Source: Spirochaetaceae bacterium (lineage in GTDB: Bacteria > Spirochaetota > Spirochaetia > DSM-27196 > SLST01). Taken from it: a DNA stretch of 6,045 nt. The translations under genes and the position numbers were made by a program. The first letter of the stretch is position 1, and every line of letters begins with the position of its first letter. Positions 1 through 4,505 of this stretch are shown one piece after another. The notes under the pieces are model-generated. The model saw only the letters and a program-made list of their open reading frames with translations. It was not told the DNA's origin and did no database searches. The stretch spans positions 1 to 6,045 of the forward strand of contig SKVA01000047.1 of assembly GCA_007129695.1 (NCBI GenBank). Reading direction: 5' to 3'.

Positions 1-2
1 CC

Positions 3-534
3 GACGCCGAGGTTGCGGCCGGCCGACTCTCCTACACCGACTTCAGCTGGGATTCGACCGGGTTCAGCCCGCAGATCATCAAGCAGTCGGGGCGTAACGC
101 GAACCATGTTCGCGGGATCGATGCGCGGACGAGCGAGGGCAAGACGCATATGGACATCGAGGGCAGGCGGTCGCTCCTGCGACGACGCGGTCTGCTACTC
201 GTTCTACCCGATCGATCTCCACTCTTCTGAAGGGACGGGTCTGCAGAAGCACTACCTGGACGAAGGGACGGTGGCGACGATTCCGCGCCGCGCGATGCTG
301 CCAAAGGGCAGCGCAAACTTCGTCGTCGCCGGTCGAAGTGTCTGCAGCGACCGGGAGGCGAACTCCGCGCTCCGCGTCCAGGCCTCCTGCATGGCGATGG
401 GCCAGGCCGCCGGCGTGATGGCAGCCCTGGCGGTGCGAAACAGCATGCGGGTCTCAGACGTCCCGATCGACGAAATCCGCACGACGCTGAAGGCGCACGG
501 AGCGGTGGTGGAGATGCTCGTCCACGCACCATAG
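3..534 (+). pseudogene. FAD-dependent oxidoreductase, 3' fragment, frame-disrupted
   Basis: This is the C-terminal part of an FAD-dependent oxidoreductase of the FAD_oxidored type (PF12831-like, recognised by eye). Frame 3 from base 3 reads plausible family sequence, including FSWDSTGFSPQ, SGRNANHVRGIDARTSEGKT and EGRRSLLR, up to about base 182, and then runs out of register to a TGA at 228-230. Frame 1 takes over from about 181 with DDAVCYSFYPIDLH and continues to the TAG at 532-534. It includes the C-terminal FAD-contacting segment FVVAGRSVCSDREANSALR followed by QASCMAMGQAAGVMAALAV. From the family I would expect several tens of residues between EGRRSLLR and DDAVCYS, so the break looks like an internal deletion plus frameshift rather than a one-base error. 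The 5' end lies outside the window. No intact frame spans the break, so the product is probably non-functional. An assembly error is the alternative. Confidence 0.8.
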
Positions 535-783
535 GTGCCTCTGGGACCTTGTCCTCGAACGCGGTTCGTGATTCCATGGTGGCGGTTGGCCAGCCGTGAG
601 TATCGTGCAGCCGCATCGAAGAGGGAGTCGCCGAACAGCCGTTCCATCGCGAGCGGCCGGAGTACTGCAGCGCGGAGGCGTCCGCTGTGGTGGGTCGTTC
701 ACGGGTGAAGATGGCAAGCATGCTCGGGTTGTAGCAGATCCGGTTCGTTGAGTCACGGACCGAAATTGTGGTACGCTTAAGAT
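535..783. other. Intergenic region with possible minus-strand coding remnant
   Basis: No plus-strand gene is visible between the broken oxidoreductase and the nucleotidyltransferase gene. On the minus strand, roughly 670 down to 560 reads LRPLAMERLFGDSLFDAA and then ARYSRLANRHHGITNRV, with mostly G/C-ending codons. That is coding-like, but I cannot assign it to a family. The frame then runs on antisense to the oxidoreductase, where it is a shadow. The right end of the region holds the promoter of the next gene. It could be a decayed gene end or chance. Confidence 0.3.
748..777 (+). promoter_or_regulatory. Putative sigma70-type promoter of the MNT-HEPN operon
   Basis: A -35-like TTGAGT (748-753) lies 18 bp upstream of TACGCT (772-777). 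A TGG directly before the hexamer (769-771) forms an extended -10. The ATG at 784 is only 6 nt past the -10 and no Shine-Dalgarno sequence is present, so the transcript would be leaderless or nearly so. The -10 itself matches consensus at only three positions. Confidence 0.45.
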
Positions 784-1134
784 ATGGAGACGGCGTCGAT
801 CGACCAGATCATAGATGATCTCCTCGCCCGGCTCCGGGACATGCCGATCAACCGAGTTGTTCTGTTCGGTTCTTCGATTGATGGTGTCAGGCGTCCTGAC
901 AGTGACATTGACCTGGCGATTGTGGTGGATCGACCAGTCCGGTTCAGCTCGTACGATGAGCGTCTGGATATGAAGGCTTCGATCCGATCTCGCATTCGTG
1001 AGATCAACCGAAAGGTGGCCATTGATCTCCTGGTCTACACGATCGACGAGTTCGACCGACTGTCGACTGAGAGCAGCTTTGTCTCACGGGAAGTCATTCC
1101 ACGCGGACGCACCGTATATGCTGAACCAGGCTAA
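784..1134 (+). CDS. MNT-type nucleotidyltransferase, probable antitoxin
   Basis: A 116-residue minimal nucleotidyltransferase of the DNA polymerase beta superfamily. The core LFGSS (residues 27-31) is followed by SDIDL (40-44), which gives an exact GSx10DxD signature: G29, S30, D41 and D43. A third metal-ligand candidate is D81 in KVAIDLLVY. In characterised MntA-HepT pairs this enzyme neutralises the HEPN partner by transferring AMP to a tyrosine. That role is inferred here from the fold and the neighbouring gene. The start at ATG 784 sits right after a promoter-like -10 with no ribosome site. An ATG at 841 would remove the first helix and is less likely. The 3' end overlaps the HEPN gene by 17 bp, so the two are co-transcribed. 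About 30 of the first 83 codons end in A or T, against about 8 of the first 83 in the aldo/keto reductase gene of this window, which suggests separate ancestry. Confidence 0.88.
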   Translation: METASIDQIIDDLLARLRDMPINRVVLFGSSIDGVRRPDSDIDLAIVVDRPVRFSSYDERLDMKASIRSRIREINRKVAIDLLVYTIDEFDRLSTESSFVSREVIPRGRTVYAEPG

Positions 1135-1522
1135 GCAGTGGCTGGATTTCGCCGAACGAGATCGCAGAGCCGCGGTCGAGCTCGCAACACACGATGACCT
1201 ACTTGGAGTTGCAGCGTTTCACTGCCAGCAGGCGATAGAGAAAGCCATGAAGGCTATACTTGAACTGCACGGGAAGCCGATACCGAGGGTTCATGACTTG
1301 GTGACGCTGAACGAACAGGTTAGACCATTCCTGACAACGCCAATCGACGAGACAGAACTCGGACTCGCGACTGATGTGTATCTGACCGCCCGCTATCCTG
1401 CGGCGGACGCACCGGGTACGGACGCGTCGCCAACTCGCGCACGGGTCGATCGGCTGATTGCTACGACCGCGCGCATCTGCGAGGCAGTCACCGCCGAGCT
1501 GAACCGAGAGACAGATCAGTGA
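1118..1522 (+). CDS. HEPN-domain protein, probable toxin partner
   Basis: A 134-residue helical protein of the HEPN superfamily (PF05168-like by eye). The signature helix reads FHCQQAIEKAMKAILELHG (residues 34-52). It is followed by the conserved PRVHDL segment (56-61) and a YLTARYP motif (88-94). HEPN proteins paired with nucleotidyltransferases are often RNases or tRNA-acting toxins. The canonical Rx4-6H ribonuclease motif, or the Rx4HxY motif of HepT, is not evident here, so catalytic activity is uncertain. Y88 and Y93 are tyrosines that could be AMPylation sites (inference). The ATG at 1118 was chosen because the HEPN fold begins immediately after it (LNQAKQWLDFAERD). It overlaps the upstream gene by 17 bp and has only a weak ribosome site, which points to translational coupling. 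A longer reading frame back to 998 lies inside the upstream gene and is not credible as protein. Confidence 0.87.
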   Translation: MLNQAKQWLDFAERDRRAAVELATHDDLLGVAAFHCQQAIEKAMKAILELHGKPIPRVHDLVTLNEQVRPFLTTPIDETELGLATDVYLTARYPAADAPGTDASPTRARVDRLIATTARICEAVTAELNRETDQ

Positions 1523-1967
1523 TCCGACGGAACTCTGGACGCGGGATCCTCCGCGTCGACCGGCCTCACTCTCCCGCTCTGGTTCGTCCTCTCAGCCAGT
1601 CCCGGGCACCGGGTACCCGCTTCCAGGCGCGGTGAAATCGCTCTGCGTATATGAGCGCTTCGTTCCACAGAGCCGCGGAGATCGCGAGGCCTCCGTGCGT
1701 GTCGAGTCGTCGCGTCTTCCGGGAAACGGAATCGTGGTGCCCACGGGTACTCCACTGGTATCGCAATCGGCCGGTACCTTCGATTCAACCGAGGGGGGCG
1801 CCGAGTGCGTTCAGCCCGCGCCATCGACGAGCGGGGAAACCGCGAGCGCGTCCGTGATCGGCGCGGCGTTCGCTGCGGAGGCCACTGTCATGGGTACCTC
1901 TATCACCAGTATCGCCCATCGAGCCGGAGCGATCAACGGTGTGGTACAATGCGTGCGGAGGCGTGCG
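1523..1967. other. 445-bp gene-poor region
   Basis: No convincing intact gene is visible. On the minus strand a frame ending at the TGA at 1566-1568 reads LDTHGGLAISAALWNEA and continues LIYAERFHRAWKRVPGARDW. This is protein-like in composition, but the only start in reach is a TTG near 1766 with no ribosome site, so it may be the 3' remnant of an unrecognised gene. A 10-bp palindrome CGGGTACCCG lies at 1610-1619. The plus-strand frame of the downstream gene stays open back to 1632, but its sequence there is low-information and the ribosome site is at 1957. The last 25 bases hold the promoter and ribosome site of the next gene. Confidence 0.5.
1942..1961 (+). promoter_or_regulatory. Extended -10 promoter and ribosome site of the Cys4 protein gene
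   Basis: TGGTACAAT (1942-1950) is an extended -10 with a near-consensus hexamer, TACAAT. No clear -35 is visible 16-18 bp upstream. GGAGG at 1957-1961 lies 6 nt from the ATG at 1968, which fixes the start codon and argues against the longer upstream frame. The predicted transcription start would fall at about 1957, so the leader is very short and the GGAGG would sit at its 5' end. The 7-mer GCGTGCG is repeated at 1951-1957 and 1961-1967, flanking the ribosome site. Confidence 0.5.
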
Positions 1968-2543
1968 ATGGGGCTCTTTGATACGATCCTGCTCGACCCG
2001 CCGATCACCTGCCCGAACTGCGGTCGAACGCTCGAGCTGCAGACCAAGCACTTCGAACCGGGGATGGTCAGCTACCGCATCGGGTCGATTATCACATACT
2101 CGCCGGTGCTCTCGGGCATACTGACGGAGGACTTGTTCTGTCACGACTGCTACAAGGCCGAACGCGACCACCGCGTCGACGTCTGGCTCGTGGTCTGGCA
2201 CTCGATCCTGGTCGGGGTCGAGCGGTCCGAGCAAGCCGCCGAGGCGCGGCTGGCATCGATCGACCGTGTTGACCTGATCCGCTGGATCGACGAGGCGCAG
2301 CGCGCCGAGCGCACGTGGCGAAGCCGCTTCCGCTCCTTCTACCGCGACGTTTCGCGGTGGCACGAACACGTGCACCACCCGGAGCCCGACGACGAGGATG
2401 GTGATGACACCGAGCGAAGTCGGCGCCGTTCGATGCGCGCGTTCTTCAGCCTGCCGAAGGAGATCCTGGACACACCCGACCCGCTCGCAACGATCCTTTC
2501 GAACCACAATGAGACGAGTGAGGAGAGCGACGGGATGTTCTGA
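1968..2543 (+). CDS. Hypothetical protein with N-terminal Cys4 zinc-ribbon-like motif
   Basis: A 191-residue protein I cannot name. It begins MGLFDTILLDPPITCPNCG and carries two CxxC pairs, C15/C18 (CPNC) and C58/C61 (CHDC), spaced as in a zinc ribbon with a long inserted loop. Between them lies a QTKHFEPGMVSYRIGS segment. Residues 66-135 are predicted to be largely helical and rich in charged residues and tryptophan (RWIDEAQRAERTWRSRFRSF). The region 138-150 is strongly acidic (PEPDDEDGDDTE) and is followed by a basic SRRRS stretch. The C-terminus is polar and probably disordered. There is no signal peptide or clear membrane segment, so it is likely cytoplasmic. The start is fixed by GGAGG 6 nt upstream. 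It is probably monocistronic, because the next gene has its own -10. Zinc binding is inferred from the cysteine pattern alone, and no enzymatic function can be assigned. Confidence 0.8.
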   Translation: MGLFDTILLDPPITCPNCGRTLELQTKHFEPGMVSYRIGSIITYSPVLSGILTEDLFCHDCYKAERDHRVDVWLVVWHSILVGVERSEQAAEARLASIDRVDLIRWIDEAQRAERTWRSRFRSFYRDVSRWHEHVHHPEPDDEDGDDTERSRRRSMRAFFSLPKEILDTPDPLATILSNHNETSEESDGMF

Positions 2544-2576
2544 TCACCGCGGCGGTCGCTGCAACGGCTTCTGGTG

Positions 2577-2582
2577 TATAGT
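2577..2582 (+). promoter_or_regulatory. -10 element of the aldo/keto reductase gene
   Basis: TATAGT matches the sigma70 -10 consensus at five of six positions and ends 6 nt before the ATG at 2589. No good -35 is seen at 16-18 bp. GGAG (2583-2586) is only 2 nt from the ATG, too close to act as a ribosome site, so a leaderless transcript starting at about 2589 is the simplest reading. Confidence 0.5.
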
Positions 2583-2588
2583 GGAGCG

Positions 2589-3536
2589 ATGAAGACGATA
2601 GCACTCGGCGACAGCGGCATCGATGTCAGCACGCTCTGCCTGGGAATCCTGCCGTTCGGGACGAAGGTCGACCGCGACACGAGCTTCTCGATCCTGGACG
2701 CGTACTACGACGCGGGCGGCCGGTTCATCGACACCGCGAACAACTACTCGAAGTGGCACGCGAACGGCGTGGGAACCGAGAGCGAGACCGTGCTGGGAGA
2801 GTGGATGGCGTCGCGCCGAAACCGCGACGATCTGGTCATCGCGACGAAGGTGGGCTTCAATCGGGACGACATCGGGCCGAGTCTGTCGCGCACGACGATC
2901 GACGCCGAGTCGGCCGGGAGCCTGAAGCGACTCCAGACCGACCGGATCGACCTCTACTACGCGCACGCCGACATCAGAAGCGACCCCCTCGACGAGACGC
3001 TCTCCGCGTTCGACGCGCTCGTCCGGTCGGGGAAGGTACGCGCGATCGGCTGCTCCAACTACCGGGCGTGGAGGATAGCCGAAGCGCGCGCTCGCAGCGC
3101 CGCGAACGGGTGGGCGTCGTACTGCTGCGTGCAGCAGCGGCACTCGTACCTGCGGCCCCGACCCGGCGCGAGCTTTGGGGCGCAGACCAGCTCGAACGAG
3201 GATCTGATCGACTACTGCCATGAGCGGCCCGAGGTCCGGCTCCTTGCGTACAGCCCGCTGTTGAATGGCGCGTATACGCGCGCCGATCGCGAGTTCCCGC
3301 GCCAGTATCAGGGGGCCGAAACCGATGCGCGACTCGCGGCGCTGCGACGGATCGCCCGGGAGCTCGGCGCGACCGAGAACCAGGTGATCTACGCGTGGAT
3401 GCTCGCCGGAAACCCCGCCGTGATCCCGCTGACCGCACCGACCACGCTCGACCAACTGACGGAGAACCTGGGCGCGCTCACGGTGACCTTGACCGACGAA
3501 CTCGTCACCGAGCTCGACACCGCCGGCAACCCGTAG
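2589..3536 (+). CDS. Aldo/keto reductase
   Basis: A full-length 315-residue NAD(P)H-dependent oxidoreductase of the aldo/keto reductase superfamily, which reduces carbonyl groups on a TIM-barrel fold in the cytoplasm. The catalytic tetrad is complete: D48 and Y53 in FIDTANNYS, K87 in VIATKVGF and H126 in DLYYAHAD. Other family landmarks are the GKVRAIGCSNY segment (148-158), AYSPLLNGAY (220-229) and the C-terminal cofactor-binding region AVIPLTAPTTLDQLTENLGA (277-296). The substrate cannot be told from sequence. Related proteins are usually annotated as general oxidoreductases acting on sugars or small aldehydes. The start is ATG 2589, directly after a TATAGT. A GTG at 2574 would add five residues but overlaps the promoter. 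Codon use is strongly GC-ending, so this gene gives a good picture of the host's own bias. It is convergent with the ankyrin gene 53 bp downstream. Confidence 0.95.
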   Translation: MKTIALGDSGIDVSTLCLGILPFGTKVDRDTSFSILDAYYDAGGRFIDTANNYSKWHANGVGTESETVLGEWMASRRNRDDLVIATKVGFNRDDIGPSLSRTTIDAESAGSLKRLQTDRIDLYYAHADIRSDPLDETLSAFDALVRSGKVRAIGCSNYRAWRIAEARARSAANGWASYCCVQQRHSYLRPRPGASFGAQTSSNEDLIDYCHERPEVRLLAYSPLLNGAYTRADREFPRQYQGAETDARLAALRRIARELGATENQVIYAWMLAGNPAVIPLTAPTTLDQLTENLGALTVTLTDELVTELDTAGNP

Positions 3537-3550
3537 CGGGCGACGAGCAA

Positions 3551-3577
3551 CCGGCGTGTGGCCGTGAACCGCCGGCC
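3551..3577. terminator. Possible weak bidirectional hairpin between convergent genes
   Basis: The 53-bp convergent gap contains GC-rich inverted repeats. CCGGCG (3551-3556) can pair with CGCCGG (3570-3575), or alternatively GGCCG (3560-3564) with CGGCC (3573-3577) around an 8-nt loop. No T-tract follows on either strand, so this is at best a weak intrinsic terminator. The position between two convergent stop codons is the main support. Confidence 0.25.
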
Positions 3578-3589
3578 GGCGTCGGTCGA

Positions 3590-4189
3590 TCAGCGCGCGA
3601 CCAGGCAGGCGCCCGCGTCCATGAGTGTTCGAATCACCTCGGGGTCACGGACGTGCGCCACGGCGTGCGAGATGACGCTCCGGCCGATGATCATCGCTGT
3701 TGCGGGCACTCCGGCGTCCAGGACGCGCCACACGATGTCCGGTTCGGTGTCGACCCGTCCAGCGAGCAGGTAGAGCACGGTGCGCCCGCCGTTTCCGTCG
3801 GATCGTAGCGGATCGGCACCGGCCTGGAGCAAAGTCCGGATCACGTCGATATTCGGGTTGAACCAGGCCGCAAGCTGAAGCGCCGTCACGTGCCCGGAGT
3901 CGGCGGCGTTCACGTCCGCTCCGGCGTCCACCAGCAGCTGAATCACCGTCGGATCGGGATTCCGTGTTGCGATCCGCGACAGAGGGTAACCGACGATGCG
4001 CTCACCGTCGGGACCGCGAAACGCCGCGTTCGGGTCGGCGCCGCGGTCCATCAGTTTCTGGGCCTTGCGCGTGGTCATCTCGTCCCACCGGTACTGATAC
4101 CGGGGCCACCGAGCCGGTGACCGGTGCGGCCACCAACCCGTGAACAAGGCGCGGGACGACGCGGAACGCTCTAGCGTCAGTCCCGTCAC
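3590..4189 (-). CDS. Ankyrin-repeat protein
   Basis: Up to 199 residues with about four to five ankyrin repeats, a helix-loop-helix scaffold for protein-protein contacts. Repeat-like units are AQKLMDRGADPNAAF (residues 43-57, first half missing), YPLSRIATRNPDPTVIQLLV + DAGADVNA (68-95), TALQLAAWFNPNIDVIRTLL + QAGADPL (102-128), TVLYLLAGRVDTEPDIVWRV + LDAGV (137-161) and SVISHAVAHVRDPEVIRTLM + DAGA (171-194). No signal peptide is visible, so it is probably cytoplasmic, and the partner is unknown. The start is uncertain. GTG 4189 overlaps the upstream stop as GTGA, which suggests translational coupling, but it has no ribosome site. The first 37 residues from there are basic, Trp/Arg-rich and not repeat-like. 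ATG 4078 (MTTRKAQKLMD) would begin right at the first repeat. It forms an operon with the small gene upstream. Confidence 0.85.
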   Translation of the reverse strand: MTGLTLERSASSRALFTGWWPHRSPARWPRYQYRWDEMTTRKAQKLMDRGADPNAAFRGPDGERIVGYPLSRIATRNPDPTVIQLLVDAGADVNAADSGHVTALQLAAWFNPNIDVIRTLLQAGADPLRSDGNGGRTVLYLLAGRVDTEPDIVWRVLDAGVPATAMIIGRSVISHAVAHVRDPEVIRTLMDAGACLVAR

Positions 4190-4395
4190 GACGCGGTGCG
4201 CGGACGGTGGTGCCGCACGATGAACCGCGCAAGATACTCGGAGAATCCCCGGTGATCATCGCGCCATCGTCGCCGCGAAACAGAGACCGTCGGTCGTGGC
4301 GAATCGGTCAGCTCTGAAAAGAGCGTCCTGTGTTCGTGCTCCGCCGTTCGCACCACCGCTCGAAGAAACAATGTAGGGTCGCCTGCTACGTTCAT
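4186..4395 (-). CDS. Small hypothetical protein, first gene of ankyrin operon
   Basis: A 69-residue reading frame that I do not recognise. Its start is strongly supported: ATG at 4395-4393 is preceded by GGGGAGG (complement of 4401-4407) at a 5-nt spacing, the best ribosome site in the window. It reads MNVAGDPTLFLRAVVRTAEH and ends in a basic tail, FIVRHHRPRTAS. The middle carries FSELTDSPRPTVSVSRRRW. The stop overlaps the GTG of the ankyrin gene by 4 bp. It could be a real small protein, a coupling leader for the ankyrin protein, or the true N-terminus of that protein separated by a frameshift. No domain is visible that decides between these. Confidence 0.55.
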   Translation of the reverse strand: MNVAGDPTLFLRAVVRTAEHEHRTLFSELTDSPRPTVSVSRRRWRDDHRGFSEYLARFIVRHHRPRTAS

Positions 4396-4400
4396 GAAAA

Positions 4401-4407
4401 CCTCCCC
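4401..4407 (-). promoter_or_regulatory. Strong Shine-Dalgarno site of the ankyrin operon
   Basis: Read on the minus strand this is GGGGAGG, 5 nt upstream of the ATG at 4395. It decides the start of the 69-residue gene and shows that this transcript has a leader, unlike the divergent regulator gene. Confidence 0.75.
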
Positions 4408-4438
4408 AAAACGATATGTGCACAGCGTACGGCAGGAC

Positions 4439-4489
4439 CGTCATGAAACCGTGACGGGTGCGTCATGCGAGCTGTACGGCAGCGTCATC
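4439..4489 (+). repeat. 11-bp-phased heptamer array, candidate SARP operator
   Basis: Five heptamers lie exactly 11 bp apart: CGTCATG (4439), CGTGACG (4450), CGTCATG (4461), CTGTACG (4472) and CGTCATC (4483). The first, third and fifth share CGTCAT exactly at a 22-bp period. The second is a close variant and the fourth is weak. The array covers the -35 region and ends 5 bp before TATAAT at 4495. SARP proteins such as DnrI, ActII-ORF4 and AfsR are known to bind heptameric direct repeats spaced by 4 bp next to the -10, and the gene immediately downstream encodes a SARP-like protein. Binding by that protein is inferred. Confidence 0.6.
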
Positions 4490-4494
4490 GGGCG

Positions 4495-4500
4495 TATAAT
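4495..4500 (+). promoter_or_regulatory. Consensus -10 of the SARP-like regulator gene
   Basis: A perfect TATAAT ends 5 nt before the ATG at 4506. At the -35 position only CTGTAC (4472-4477, 17-bp spacer) is present, a poor match. A strong -10 with a poor -35 replaced by phased repeats is the usual form of an activator-dependent promoter. The transcript would start at or within a few bases of the ATG, so the gene is probably leaderless. Confidence 0.65.
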
Positions 4501-4505
4501 GGGCT

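Noticed and set aside
32..721. 229-residue minus-strand open frame
   Set aside because: It is mostly antisense to the oxidoreductase fragment and is rich in Arg, Ser and Pro without motifs.
998..1117. 5' extension of the HEPN gene to 998
   Set aside because: It overlaps the end of the nucleotidyltransferase gene and reads Arg/Ser/Thr-rich nonsense. The HEPN fold starts at ATG 1118.
1610..1619. Palindrome CGGGTACCCG
   Set aside because: A single short perfect palindrome in GC-rich DNA, with no partner copies and no nearby promoter or gene start.
1632..1967. 5' extension of the Cys4 protein gene to a GTG at 1632
   Set aside because: The added 112 residues show no domain, and a -10 (1945) and GGAGG (1957) lie inside it just before ATG 1968.
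1785..2507. 240-residue minus-strand open frame
   Set aside because: It lies antisense to the Cys4 protein gene, which has a ribosome site and -10 of its own. Its composition is low-complexity and Val/Arg/Asp-rich.
2544..3455. 303-residue minus-strand open frame
   Set aside because: It lies antisense to the aldo/keto reductase, which has a full catalytic tetrad. The protein is Arg/Val-rich with no domain, as expected of a shadow in GC-rich DNA.
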